Shown: in pieces, positions 8,245 to 17,443 of the stretch | Layout of the letters: each line of letters begins with the position of its first letter | How positions within the stretch are numbered: the stretch's first letter is position 1 | Origin: Desertivirga arenae | GTDB lineage: Bacteria > Bacteroidota > Bacteroidia > Sphingobacteriales > Sphingobacteriaceae | Direction of reading: 5' to 3' | Length of the DNA stretch: 64,000 bases | Assembly: GCF_017355785.1 (NCBI RefSeq) | Contig: NZ_JAFEWE010000013.1 | Coordinates: forward strand, 118,136 to 182,135 | Notes under the pieces: model-generated | Seen by the model: the letters and a program-made list of their open reading frames with translations, nothing else | Told to the model about the DNA's origin: nothing | Databases searched by the model: none | Position numbers and translations under genes: made by a program

Positions 8245-8649
8245 ATGACCTCAAGAATTATGAATGCAGAATACCCGCTAAGTGAACTTACGGGAAAAAT
8301 TATCGGGTGTGCTATGGAAGTACATCGGAAGCTAGGAAACGGTTTTCAGGAGTCTATTTACCAACGTGCTTTAGCCGTTGAAATGGATTTACAGAAACTG
8401 AATTTCAGTAAAGAGCATGAAATGGAGATATTTTATAAGGGAGTTTATCTCGGGAAAAGAAGAGTTGACTTTTTTATAGAAGGGTTGATAATGCTGGAAC
8501 TGAAAGCGGTTATCCAACTTGAGGATGCCCATCTTGCTCAGGCAATTAATTATCTCGAAGCTTCTAAAATGAAAATTGGCCTCCTTATAAATTTCGGAAA
8601 TAGGAGCTTGCAATTTAAAAGAGTTATGAAGCCAGGAAGCAAGCGTTGA
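8245..8649 (+). CDS. GxxExxY family protein (PD-(D/E)xK nuclease-like)
   Basis: A 134-residue protein with the family-naming motif GFQESIY at residues 33-39. The nuclease-like core signature follows: R73-V-D75-F, then E85-L-K87, matching the D...ExK pattern of PDDEXK_3 proteins. The family is widespread and often multicopy in Bacteroidota genomes; its function is unknown. An in-frame ATG at residue 6 is a possible alternative start. It sits between rlmD and purH and is flanked by inverted near-identical promoter sequences (8058-8078 and 8769-8789), which suggests arrival or duplication in this spot. Confidence 0.9.
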   Translation: MTSRIMNAEYPLSELTGKIIGCAMEVHRKLGNGFQESIYQRALAVEMDLQKLNFSKEHEMEIFYKGVYLGKRRVDFFIEGLIMLELKAVIQLEDAHLAQAINYLEASKMKIGLLINFGNRSLQFKRVMKPGSKR

Positions 8650-8779
8650 CGCTACTAAAGTTTCATTAATTTAAAGTGTGGTTTAGCTCAGTCATTTCCC
8701 GCTTTATGCACAGCTTTTCTGTAAGGTTAAAAAAAGAAAAAATCATCGAATAATCTTAAAATCATTCAATCGTAGTCCT

Positions 8780-8787
8780 TATCTTTG
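8780..8787 (+). promoter_or_regulatory. Promoter -7 element of purH
   Basis: TATCTTTG, 20 bases before the purH ATG at 8808. The block TAGTCCTTATCTTTGCG is shared with the rlmD promoter on the opposite strand. Confidence 0.6.
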
Positions 8788-8807
8788 CGCCTTCAAAATT
8801 TCACTCA

Positions 8808-10334
8808 ATGAGCCAACCTGTTAAGATAAAAAACGCTTTAATTTCAGTCTATTACAAAGACAACCTGGAACCTCTTATTCAAAAGTTAAACGAGCTTGGG
8901 GTAACATTTTACTCTACTGGTGGAACAGAGAAGTTTATCAGAGACCTTGGATGTGATGTAGTACCTGTAGAAGATTTAACTGGTTACCCTTCGATTTTAG
9001 GAGGAAGAGTGAAGACACTTCATCCGAAAGTTTTTGGAGGAATCCTGTCCCGAAGAGAATTACAGGAAGATGTTGCTCAGGCAGAGCAGTACGAAATTCC
9101 TGAACTGGACCTGGTAATTGTTGATCTTTATCCTTTTGAGGAAACGGTTAAGGCTGGTCTTCCAGAACAAGATATTATCGAGAAAATAGATATTGGAGGA
9201 ATTTCTCTGATCAGAGCAGCTGCTAAGAACTTTAAGGATGTAGTTATAATTGCATCTAAAAGCGACTATACGAATTTGCTTGATATCATTAGTGAAAGTA
9301 ATGGTAGTACTACCCTTGAGCAACGTAAAGCTTTTGCAAAAAAAGCATTTAATGTTTCTTCTCATTATGATACTGCTATTTTTAACTATTTCAATCACGA
9401 AGATTCATTAACCGTTTTTAAGCAGAGCGAACAAATAGCTCAGACCCTTCGTTACGGAGAGAACCCACATCAAAAAGGATATTTTTACGGAGATCTTGAC
9501 GCCATGTTCACAAAGTTGAATGGCAAGGAACTGTCTTACAATAATCTGGTAGATGTTGATGCCGCGGTAGCCTTAATTGATGAGTTTACAGAACCTACTT
9601 TTGCTATCCTTAAGCACACGAATGCCTGTGGTGTAGCCTCCAGAAATAACCTTACTGAGGCTTGGAAGGTTGCTTTAGCTTGCGATCCGGTTTCAGCATT
9701 CGGTGGTGTGATTATCACAAACCGTGAAGTAGATGGAGAAACAGCTAAAGAGATCAACGGTCTTTTCTTTGAAGTTTTAATTGCTCCTACGTTTACGCAA
9801 GAGGCCTTACAAATTCTTACTGAGAAGAAGAACCGTATTCTGCTTCAGAGAAAAGAAGTTGAATTGCCTAAAAGATTGTTCAAAACCTTGTTAAACGGGG
9901 TTATTGAGCAAGATAAAGACGCAACAGTTGAAGGCCCGGAGCAAATGACTCCGGTAACGGAAATAAAGCCAACTGCCCAACAGCTTGAAGACTTGTATTT
10001 CGCTAACAAAATTGTTAAGCATACGAAATCAAATACTATCGTATTAGCAAAAGACGGACAGTTGCTGGCTAGCGGTGTAGGCCAAACATCACGCGTTGAC
10101 GCGTTGCGTCAGGCCTTAGAGAAGGCTAAATCTTTTGGATTTGACGTTACTGGTTCTGCAATGGCTTCAGATGCCTTCTTCCCTTTCCCAGACTGTGTTG
10201 AAATAGCTGCAGATGCCGGAATAAGCGTTGTGCTTCAACCTGGAGGATCAATAAAAGATCAGCTTTCGGTAGATAAAGCAAACGAAAAAGGAATAGGAAT
10301 GGTCGTAACAGGAGTACGACACTTCAAACATTAA
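8808..10334 (+). CDS. purH: Bifunctional AICAR formyltransferase/IMP cyclohydrolase
   Basis: Catalyses the last two steps of IMP synthesis. The 508-residue protein opens with the MGS-like IMP cyclohydrolase domain (ALISVYYKDN, STGGTEKFI, GGRVKTLHPK at about residues 66-75) and continues with the AICARFT domain (LRYGENPHQ, LKHTNACGVA, ASDAFFPFPD, GVRHFKH at the C-terminus). Length fits the family. It is a single transcription unit with its own promoter and a hairpin after the stop; purN lies about 29 kb away in this window. Confidence 0.97.
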   Translation: MSQPVKIKNALISVYYKDNLEPLIQKLNELGVTFYSTGGTEKFIRDLGCDVVPVEDLTGYPSILGGRVKTLHPKVFGGILSRRELQEDVAQAEQYEIPELDLVIVDLYPFEETVKAGLPEQDIIEKIDIGGISLIRAAAKNFKDVVIIASKSDYTNLLDIISESNGSTTLEQRKAFAKKAFNVSSHYDTAIFNYFNHEDSLTVFKQSEQIAQTLRYGENPHQKGYFYGDLDAMFTKLNGKELSYNNLVDVDAAVALIDEFTEPTFAILKHTNACGVASRNNLTEAWKVALACDPVSAFGGVIITNREVDGETAKEINGLFFEVLIAPTFTQEALQILTEKKNRILLQRKEVELPKRLFKTLLNGVIEQDKDATVEGPEQMTPVTEIKPTAQQLEDLYFANKIVKHTKSNTIVLAKDGQLLASGVGQTSRVDALRQALEKAKSFGFDVTGSAMASDAFFPFPDCVEIAADAGISVVLQPGGSIKDQLSVDKANEKGIGMVVTGVRHFKH

Positions 10335-10347
10335 AAATAGAAGCATT

Positions 10348-10378
10348 AACCCTCTTAAATTTTGAAATTAAGAGGGTT
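10348..10378. terminator. Hairpin after purH
   Basis: AACCCTCTTAA at 10348-10358 pairs with TTAAGAGGGTT at 10368-10378 across a 9-base loop, 13 bases after the purH stop. The T run that follows is weak. Confidence 0.6.
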
Positions 10379-10523
10379 ACTTGTTTATAAACGGGCATAA
10401 CTTTTTGCCTGAATTTACGTTTACCTCTCAGAGTAAGAAAAACAGTATAACTTCTGCCTGAAATTAGCCTGGAAAAAATTGATACTTCGGTTTAAGCAAA
10501 ATTTAAAGGCAAAAAAAAATACG

Positions 10524-10531
10524 TAAGTTTG
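10524..10531 (+). promoter_or_regulatory. Promoter -7 element of the mre cluster
   Basis: TAAGTTTG fits TAnnTTTG, 32 bases before the mreB ATG, with a TTTA about 18 bases upstream as a weak -33 element. Confidence 0.5.
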
Positions 10532-10563
10532 CACCTTTATTAAAAACGTTTAACATTTCTTTA

Positions 10564-11586
10564 ATGGGTTTATTTAACTGGTTTACACAAGAAATCGCAA
10601 TTGACCTTGGTACTGCAAATACCCTTATCATACATAATGACAAAGTAGTAGTTGATGAACCTTCTATTGTCGCTTTTGATCGCACAACAAACAAAGTAAT
10701 TGCTATCGGAAGGCAGGCTATGCAAATGGAGGGAAAAACTCACGAAAATATACGCACAGTTCGTCCCTTAAAAGACGGTGTTATCGCCGACTTCAACGCA
10801 GCTGAGCATATGATCAGAGGCATGATCAAAATGATTAACAGAGGTAAGGGCTGGTTTTTCCCCTCCTTACGTATGGTAATTTGCATCCCTTCAGGTATTA
10901 CTGAGGTGGAAAAGCGTGCAGTACGGGATTCGGCTGAAATTGCAGGTGCAAAAGAAGTTTATCTTATCCATGAACCAATGGCAGCTGCTGTAGGTATTGG
11001 CATTGATGTAGAAGAGCCTATGGGAAATATGATCATCGATATTGGTGGAGGAACTACTGAAATTGCCGTTATTGCTCTTTCAGGTATCGTTTGTGATCAG
11101 TCAATTCGTGTAGCTGGAGATAACTTTGATAGTGATATTGTACAGTACATTCGCCGCCAGCATAATATCATGATCGGTGAGCGTACTGCTGAGAAGATCA
11201 AAATTGAAGTTGGCGCGGCACTGCCGGAGTTACAGGACCCACCAGCAGACTTTGCAGTACAGGGACGGGATTTGATGACCGGAGTTCCAAAGCAAATTAC
11301 AGTATCCTATACTGAAATAGCCCATTGTCTTGATAAGTCGATCTCAAAAATAGAAGAAGCTATATTAAAAGCTCTGGAAATTACTCCTCCAGAATTGTCT
11401 GCTGATATTTATCAGACAGGTATTTATCTTACAGGAGGCGGTGCCCTTCTTCGCGGCCTTGATAAGCGTGTAGCTGCCAAAACGAAATTGCCTGTTCACG
11501 TTGCAGAAGATCCTTTGCGTGCTGTTGTTCGTGGAACTGGTATCGCTCTTAAAAATATTCACGGCTATAAATTCTTAATGCAATAA
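10564..11586 (+). CDS. mreB: Rod shape-determining protein MreB
   Basis: Bacterial actin that forms membrane-associated filaments guiding side-wall peptidoglycan synthesis. The 340-residue protein has the phosphate-1 motif IDLGTANT near residues 13-20, the phosphate-2 motif IDIGGGTTE near 159, and the adenosine-binding TGGGALLRGL near 290. It is first in the mreB-mreC-mreD-mrdA-rodA cluster, the standard elongasome order. The start is fixed by the short MGLFNWFTQ membrane-binding-like leader. Confidence 0.97.
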   Translation: MGLFNWFTQEIAIDLGTANTLIIHNDKVVVDEPSIVAFDRTTNKVIAIGRQAMQMEGKTHENIRTVRPLKDGVIADFNAAEHMIRGMIKMINRGKGWFFPSLRMVICIPSGITEVEKRAVRDSAEIAGAKEVYLIHEPMAAAVGIGIDVEEPMGNMIIDIGGGTTEIAVIALSGIVCDQSIRVAGDNFDSDIVQYIRRQHNIMIGERTAEKIKIEVGAALPELQDPPADFAVQGRDLMTGVPKQITVSYTEIAHCLDKSISKIEEAILKALEITPPELSADIYQTGIYLTGGGALLRGLDKRVAAKTKLPVHVAEDPLRAVVRGTGIALKNIHGYKFLMQ

Positions 11587-11590
11587 TTAC

Positions 11591-11650
11591 AGTGAATGAA
11601 TGGGAGGCTGAGTGAAGGGATTATTTCATTCATCCTCTCATTCACTCATT
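11591..11650 (+). promoter_or_regulatory. Long hairpin between mreB and mreC
   Basis: Bases 11591-11616 pair with 11625-11650 around an 8-base loop: 26 positions with 21 Watson-Crick pairs, three G-U pairs and two mismatches by hand folding. It starts four bases after the mreB stop and ends 15 bases before the preferred mreC ATG. It may trim, stabilise or attenuate the message between the two genes. Confidence 0.6.
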
Positions 11651-11665
11651 CAATCCTTAAAAAAC

Positions 11666-12502
11666 ATGCGTAATCTTTGGCTTTTCCTAAGTAAGTATAA
11701 CGCATTTTTCTTTTTCATAATTTTCTTCTCTATCTCAATAGTCCTTTTTGTTAGGAATAATTCTTTTCAAAGGGCAAGCGTGCTGAATTCTTCCAATCAG
11801 ATCGTAGGGAAAGCTTACGAGACTACAAATTATCTGAAATCCTATTTAAACCTTGCTGTGGTTAATGATAGTCTTGCTGCAGAGAACGCAAGGTTAAGGG
11901 GAGAAATGAAGAGTGCATTCTATTCCGACAGTATTGTAAAAAGAGAAATTGTTGATACCATTCAACATCAGCAGTATTCCTACATCGTGGGTGAGGTGGT
12001 AAACAATTCCATTCATCATAAGGATAACACCATTACGATCAACCGCGGACGGAAACATGGAATTAAGAAAGGTATGGGAGTAATAAGTCCAACGGGGGTT
12101 GTAGGCCTGGTATTAAACGTCTCAGATAACTATTCTACGGTTCAGTCATTATTGCATAGTGACACACGTATAAGTGCCTGCATAAAGGAAAATAACGCTT
12201 TTGGTTCTTTAACCTGGGGAGAAGAGAATTATGATCCCATGGTTGCCTTACTAAAGGATATTCCGAACCATGTAAAAGTTACCAAGGGACAACATATTAT
12301 TACTTCCGGATATTCTACCCGTTTTCCTAAGGGAATAGCGATAGGTAGAGTAAGGCGAACGGGAGTAAAAGGAGGAGAAAGTTTTCTGAATATAGAAGTC
12401 CAGTTAAGTACCGATTTTTCGACCTTACAATATGTGTATGTAGTTAATAATTTATTAGCTGCAGAGCAGGAACAAGTAGAAGCAATACAGCCGGCAAAAT
12501 GA
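11666..12502 (+). CDS. mreC: Rod shape-determining protein MreC
   Basis: Bitopic periplasmic scaffold of the elongasome. From the ATG at 11666 the 278-residue protein reads MRNLWLFLSKYNAFFFF..., with one membrane segment in the first 30 residues, a coiled-coil stretch around VNDSLAAENARLRGEMK, and the beta-rich MreC core (NRGRKHGIKKGMGV, GVVGLV, FPKGIAIG). A GTG at 11612 would extend the frame by 18 residues but lies inside a long hairpin, so the ATG is preferred. It overlaps mreD by four bases. Confidence 0.94.
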   Translation: MRNLWLFLSKYNAFFFFIIFFSISIVLFVRNNSFQRASVLNSSNQIVGKAYETTNYLKSYLNLAVVNDSLAAENARLRGEMKSAFYSDSIVKREIVDTIQHQQYSYIVGEVVNNSIHHKDNTITINRGRKHGIKKGMGVISPTGVVGLVLNVSDNYSTVQSLLHSDTRISACIKENNAFGSLTWGEENYDPMVALLKDIPNHVKVTKGQHIITSGYSTRFPKGIAIGRVRRTGVKGGESFLNIEVQLSTDFSTLQYVYVVNNLLAAEQEQVEAIQPAK

Positions 12503-13014
12503 TCAGAATAATTATTAATAATTTAATCCGATTTGTTGTTCTTGTTTTTATACAGGTATTTCTGTTGAAAAATATTGGCTATTACAACCTGGCTACGCCT
12601 TTTCTATATATCCTTTTTGTTCTGCTACTTCCGTTTGAAACACCAAACATCCTTCTATTTGTGTTGTCATTCTTGTTAGGTTTAACTATTGATACTTTCT
12701 ACGACACCCTGGGGATCAATGCTGCTGCTACCTGTGTGTTAGCTTTTGTGCGGATAATATTTATTAATCTTACTGTGCAACGCCAGGGTCTTGAAACGGA
12801 GCCTGAACCAAAGCTGGGGATCATGGGATTCCGGTGGTTCTTCTTTTATACTCTGATCCTGACGTTATTCCATCATCTCACCTTGTTCTTGCTGGAAACA
12901 TTTACTTTTTCTGATATCAAGTATACACTAATTCGAGTGGTTTTAAGTTCTATATTTACAATAGTCTTAGTCCTGTTATCAGAGTTTATCTTCTTCCGTA
13001 AGAAAGAACGCTAA
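12499..13014 (+). CDS. mreD: Rod shape-determining protein MreD
   Basis: A 171-residue integral membrane protein with about five hydrophobic segments and few polar loops, in the expected place between mreC and mrdA. It is part of the MreBCD-RodA-PBP2 complex. Its start overlaps the mreC stop (ATGA), so the two are translationally coupled. Sequence conservation in MreD is low; the assignment rests on topology, size and position. Confidence 0.9.
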   Translation: MIRIIINNLIRFVVLVFIQVFLLKNIGYYNLATPFLYILFVLLLPFETPNILLFVLSFLLGLTIDTFYDTLGINAAATCVLAFVRIIFINLTVQRQGLETEPEPKLGIMGFRWFFFYTLILTLFHHLTLFLLETFTFSDIKYTLIRVVLSSIFTIVLVLLSEFIFFRKKER

Positions 13015-13016
13015 AA

Positions 13017-15152
13017 ATGAATAGTTTTTTTGAACGTCGTTTTGTAATCCTGGGAATCTTTATATTCATAGCCCTCGTCTTACTTTCACGACTTTTTTAT
13101 ATCCAGGTAATTGATAAAAGTTATTTTTTATCAGCCAGCAATAACGTATTACGTAAAAAGATCATATATCCTGCCCGGGGGGTTATCTTAGACAGGCACG
13201 GGAAAATATTGGTTCAAAATGAACCGGTATATGATCTGATGGTTATTCCAAATGAAGTAGAAGCGTTTGATACCCTGGAATTTTGTCGCCTTATTGGCCT
13301 GGATAAAGCAGGATTTGATAAGCGGTTTTTAAAGGCAAAAAATTATTCACCTTACCGGGCTTCCATTTTTGAAAAGCAAATATCAGCAATAACCTTTGCC
13401 AGCTTTCAGGAGTCTTTACAGGAATTCAAGGGCTTTTATGTACAGAACAGATCTGTGCGAAGATATCCGGATAGTCTTGCCGGCCACTTTCTTGGATACA
13501 TTGGGGAGGTTAACGATGCTGAAATAGAAAAATCCGGGGGCTTTTATCGTCCCTCAGACTATATAGGAAAAACTGGGGTAGAAAAAGCGTATGAAGAGTT
13601 ATTAAGGGGGCAGAGAGGAGTAGAGAACTTGATGGTAGATGCTTTCAATCGTCCTAAAGGTCACTTTGCTGATGGCAAGTATGATACACTTGCTGTAGCA
13701 GGGGAAAGCCTTGTTTCCTCTTTAGACATACGCATCCAGCAGTTGGGTGAAAAATTGATGCAAAATAAGGTGGGAAGTATTGTGGCTATTGAACCAGCAA
13801 CAGGAGAGATCCTTGCTTTCGTAAGTAGTCCCGGTTATGATCCTAACTTACTTGTAGGTCGTCAGCGGGGTAAAAACATGAGCGGCCTTTTCAAAAATCC
13901 TTACACTCCACTTTTAATTCGACCTATCCAGGCTTACTATCCACCCGGCTCTTCCTTTAAGCCAATGGATGCACTGGTTGCATTGCAAGAAGGCCTGATT
14001 CAACCTAATACAACTTTCCACTGTCCTGGAGGCTACAGGGCTGGTAACCATTGGGTAAGATGTGAGCACGTGGATGGAACCACGGATCTTACAAAGGCAA
14101 TTAAGATGTCTTGTAATACATATTTCTGTTATGTATTCGACAAGTTGATGAATCGAAACGGCCCCAAGAACATTCGTTATGCTTTTAACGACTGGCGTAA
14201 GCACATAAATAGCTTTGGTTGGGGTGAAAGATTAAATATCGACTTACCTAACGAGAAAAGAGGCCTTGTACCTGAGGATGAACGTTATGACAGGATCTTT
14301 GGAAAGAACAGGTGGCGTAGCAGCACAATTATTTCATTAGCGATAGGTCAGGGAGAACTTCTGGCCACTCCTTTACAATTGGCCAATGCCGAATGTATAA
14401 TAGCCAACAGGGGCTATTATTATACACCTCACTTAATTAAGAGTATAGGTAATAGAAATATAGTAAAACCAGAATTCCAGGTTAAGCACCAGGTGGGGGT
14501 AGATTCCAGATATTTTGAACCGGTAATAGAAGGAATGCAGCAAGTTATTGAAAGCGGTACTGCTGTTGCTTCAAGGATACCAGACGTAACCTTTTGCGGT
14601 AAGACAGGTACTGTACAAACCCGGGGAAAGAACCACTCTGTATTTGTTGGTTTCGCTCCACGTGAAAATCCTAAAATTGCAATTGCTGTAGTCGTAGAAA
14701 ATGCCGGTTATGGCGCTTCATGGGCTGCTCCTATTGCCAGTTTTGTTGTCGAAAAGTATTTAAAAGACAGTATTACCCGGAGACCTTCCGGCATTGACGT
14801 GAAACGTTATATGAGTGCTAACCTATTGCCAATGCTGCCGGGAATGAAACCTCAGGATAAGAGGACAAAACTACTTGACTCATTGAAGGTATTGAAAAAG
14901 GATAGTATCAAAAACAAGGAAAAGATCATCAGCCTGAAGAAGGCTATTTATCTTACCTATGCTAAAAAAGATACGGCGAGAAAAGCGGGGATAGCCAAAC
15001 CATTAGCGGGAAATGATAGCTTGAAAAATAAGACCCCAGCCAGACCTTTGGCAAAGCCGCTTAAGCCAGCAGCAGATGGAGGTAGAAGCAGGAAAGATAC
15101 ATCAAAGGTTAAACCTAAAGTAACGACAGGAAGACCGATTCAGGGTAAATAA
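13017..15152 (+). CDS. mrdA: Penicillin-binding protein 2 (elongation transpeptidase)
   Basis: Class B PBP that crosslinks peptidoglycan during elongation, partner of RodA. The 711-residue protein has one N-terminal membrane anchor (about residues 9-29), a dimerisation/pedestal domain, and a transpeptidase domain with S312-S-F-K315, S365-C-N367 and K529-T-G531. The last 100 or so residues are an unusual lysine-, alanine- and proline-rich tail (for example AGIAKPLAGNDSLKNK) that looks disordered. It follows mreD after two bases and precedes rodA by one base. Confidence 0.95.
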   Translation: MNSFFERRFVILGIFIFIALVLLSRLFYIQVIDKSYFLSASNNVLRKKIIYPARGVILDRHGKILVQNEPVYDLMVIPNEVEAFDTLEFCRLIGLDKAGFDKRFLKAKNYSPYRASIFEKQISAITFASFQESLQEFKGFYVQNRSVRRYPDSLAGHFLGYIGEVNDAEIEKSGGFYRPSDYIGKTGVEKAYEELLRGQRGVENLMVDAFNRPKGHFADGKYDTLAVAGESLVSSLDIRIQQLGEKLMQNKVGSIVAIEPATGEILAFVSSPGYDPNLLVGRQRGKNMSGLFKNPYTPLLIRPIQAYYPPGSSFKPMDALVALQEGLIQPNTTFHCPGGYRAGNHWVRCEHVDGTTDLTKAIKMSCNTYFCYVFDKLMNRNGPKNIRYAFNDWRKHINSFGWGERLNIDLPNEKRGLVPEDERYDRIFGKNRWRSSTIISLAIGQGELLATPLQLANAECIIANRGYYYTPHLIKSIGNRNIVKPEFQVKHQVGVDSRYFEPVIEGMQQVIESGTAVASRIPDVTFCGKTGTVQTRGKNHSVFVGFAPRENPKIAIAVVVENAGYGASWAAPIASFVVEKYLKDSITRRPSGIDVKRYMSANLLPMLPGMKPQDKRTKLLDSLKVLKKDSIKNKEKIISLKKAIYLTYAKKDTARKAGIAKPLAGNDSLKNKTPARPLAKPLKPAADGGRSRKDTSKVKPKVTTGRPIQGK

Positions 15153-15153
15153 C

Positions 15154-16413
15154 ATGAAAGATCAGAGAAGCCTTTTATTTAATGTTGATTGGGTGATTAT
15201 TTTGATCTACCTGGCTTTATGTATCATTGGTTGGTTCAATATTCATGCTGCTGTTTATGATCCTGCAAATCCCAGTATTTGGGATATGGATACAAACTAT
15301 GGAAAGCAATTTGTGTTCCTGCTTGGCGCTGTAATCCTTGGTTCACTTATTCTATTGATGGACAGTAAGTTTTTTAATTCCATCGCGCCTATCTTTTACG
15401 GATTTACGCTCCTATTGCTGATTCTCGTATTGATAGTGGGTAGAAACGTAGGGGGAAATCAGGCATGGATCCCAATTGGAAGCTTCAGGTTACAACCCTC
15501 TGAATTTGCAAAGTTTTCTACATGTTTGCTGCTTGCAAAGTATTTAGGTACTAATAACCTGAAACTTAATGATTCAAAAACACTGATCATTAGTTCGATT
15601 ATCCTTTTAATTCCAATGGGGCTTATTATGCTTCAGCCCGATACCGGATCAGCTTTAACCTTTACCTCTATTGTTTTTGTACTTTATAGGGAAGGCTTAT
15701 CGGGTTACTTTTTGGTTATTGGTGTGCTTTTTATTGCGCTATTTGTTTTGTCTTTGATGTTTAATAAGTTCCTCGTAATTGCGGCTTTACTGATCATTGG
15801 CGCACTTGCTATTTATTTCAATAAACGAAACAGGAACCTTATCACGGTGATAGCCTCTGGAGTCATTATTTCAATTGCCTTTATTTTCTGCGTTGATTTC
15901 GCTTATAAGAACGTTTTACAGTCACACCAACGAAACCGTATAGATGTTATTCTAGGGAAGATCGACGATCCGCGGGGACAGGGATATAACCTTAACCAAT
16001 CTAAGATCGCCATAGGCTCTGGTGGATTATGGGGAAAGGGATATCTTCAGGGAACACAGACGAAGTATGATTTTGTTCCCGAGCAGAGTACCGACTTTAT
16101 TTTCTGTACAGTAGGAGAGGAATGGGGATTTATCGGCAGCCTTGTAGTAATTGGGCTTTATTTAACACTTCTTATCCGTATTGTTAACGTTGCTGAACGC
16201 CAAAGGGCTAGTTTTTCTCGTATTTACGGCTACGGGGTTGCATCCATTCTATTTTTTCACTTTTTTATTAACATAGGAATGACCATCGGTCTTGTTCCGG
16301 TAATTGGTATTCCATTACCGTTTTTAAGTTACGGAGGATCATCCCTATGGAGTTTTACCATCCTGTTGTTTATCCTGTTAAGGTTGGATTCAAACAGAAT
16401 GGGATTTATCTAG
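15154..16413 (+). CDS. rodA: Rod shape-determining protein RodA (SEDS glycosyltransferase)
   Basis: SEDS-family peptidoglycan polymerase acting with PBP2. The 419-residue protein has about ten membrane segments and SEDS hallmarks such as LQPSEFAKF, QPDTGSAL, the loop with KIAIGSGGLWGKGYLQGTQT and FVPEQSTDFIF, and the C-terminal PFLSYGGSS. It closes the mre cluster. Its last eight bases overlap the convergent hypothetical gene. Confidence 0.96.
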   Translation: MKDQRSLLFNVDWVIILIYLALCIIGWFNIHAAVYDPANPSIWDMDTNYGKQFVFLLGAVILGSLILLMDSKFFNSIAPIFYGFTLLLLILVLIVGRNVGGNQAWIPIGSFRLQPSEFAKFSTCLLLAKYLGTNNLKLNDSKTLIISSIILLIPMGLIMLQPDTGSALTFTSIVFVLYREGLSGYFLVIGVLFIALFVLSLMFNKFLVIAALLIIGALAIYFNKRNRNLITVIASGVIISIAFIFCVDFAYKNVLQSHQRNRIDVILGKIDDPRGQGYNLNQSKIAIGSGGLWGKGYLQGTQTKYDFVPEQSTDFIFCTVGEEWGFIGSLVVIGLYLTLLIRIVNVAERQRASFSRIYGYGVASILFFHFFINIGMTIGLVPVIGIPLPFLSYGGSSLWSFTILLFILLRLDSNRMGFI

Positions 16414-17308
16414 AATATCTTCTTTGCAAGATGCCATAAAACTTCTCTACAGTATCCTGCTTTGCAGGCCAGTTATTTTTTGCAGAATAATTTGTCTTAA
16501 GGAAAGTTTCTGCTATTTCAAACGATTCAAAACGGTTCAATATTTCAATAGCTTCACTGTAGGCAAGGCTATAGCCATTAAACAGCTCTTTTATAAATAG
16601 AAGTTTGTCGTTCAAACTGATCGCCGTTTTTAGGTCAGTAACAGGTTGTGAACTATACTGAGTGGTCTGGATAGACTGAGCTTTTTGAGCAGAGATCAGA
16701 TCATTTAAGGTTGGTGGCGCAGTCGGTGCTTCTGCAACATCAATCGTTGTCACTTTCTCGGGGATGACTACTTCCTTAATCACCGGTTCTTCCACTATGG
16801 CAGTTACTTGAGCAGGCTCCGGTAAAACAATTTCTGGCGTTTTATTTTCAGTAGCAGGAGCTGGTGTAATTTCTTCTGCGACTAGGGCCGGCGGGGTTAC
16901 AGCTTCTGCCTCCTCTACCGGTAGCTCCTCAATTGGTTCCGGTATTTGTTCATCAACAGGCTCGAAAAGAGTTGGTAAAGGTTTAACCTCAGTGGCAGCT
17001 TCCTTTTTTTCAACCGGCTCAACTGGGGGTTTAAACTCATTAGTAACCAAAGCAGGGAACGGTGGCGGTTGAAGAACTTTGGGAGGCTCAATCGCAGAGG
17101 ATTGGGATGACTTAGGCAATGGAGCGCCCCCTTTATTGATTCTTCTCAATATCTTAACATGTTCCGAAAGAAAGTCGGCATTAGCCGAGAATAGCTCTAG
17201 CTCAAGGTCATTCAGCTGTTCAGGATTTTCAGAAAGATATTGATACTGTTCGTTTATCTCGACTACTATAGATCCAATTTTCTTAAAAATCTCTTTTTGT
17301 TGTATCAT
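16406..17308 (-). CDS. Hypothetical protein with Pro/Glu/Val-rich linker
   Basis: A 300-residue cytosolic protein in three parts: a helical N-terminus (about 1-57, IFKKIGSIVVEINEQYQYL), a low-complexity linker rich in proline, glutamate, valine and alanine (about 60-195), and a helical C-terminal unit (about 200-300, LISAQKAQS... LNDKLLFIKELFNGY... FYGILQRRYSR). The C-terminal unit resembles conserved Bacteroidota proteins of unknown function. No signal peptide. It converges on rodA with an eight-base overlap; a link to the elongasome would be guesswork. Confidence 0.8.
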   Translation of the reverse strand: MIQQKEIFKKIGSIVVEINEQYQYLSENPEQLNDLELELFSANADFLSEHVKILRRINKGGAPLPKSSQSSAIEPPKVLQPPPFPALVTNEFKPPVEPVEKKEAATEVKPLPTLFEPVDEQIPEPIEELPVEEAEAVTPPALVAEEITPAPATENKTPEIVLPEPAQVTAIVEEPVIKEVVIPEKVTTIDVAEAPTAPPTLNDLISAQKAQSIQTTQYSSQPVTDLKTAISLNDKLLFIKELFNGYSLAYSEAIEILNRFESFEIAETFLKTNYSAKNNWPAKQDTVEKFYGILQRRYSR

Positions 17309-17443
17309 GAACAGAATAAATAAGTGTGTTATTAATAATGGTAATGCCTATCAAACTTAGAGAAAATTTGGTAGAATAAGCAACAATGGCCGTCACTTCA
17401 AGCAAAAATTCTGATATTCGCGCTGAGCAAAGGGTGAGTTAAT

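Noticed and set aside
11612..11665. Upstream GTG start of mreC
   Set aside because: It lies in the strong intergenic hairpin and would place a polar leader before the membrane anchor; the ATG at 11666 fits homologues.
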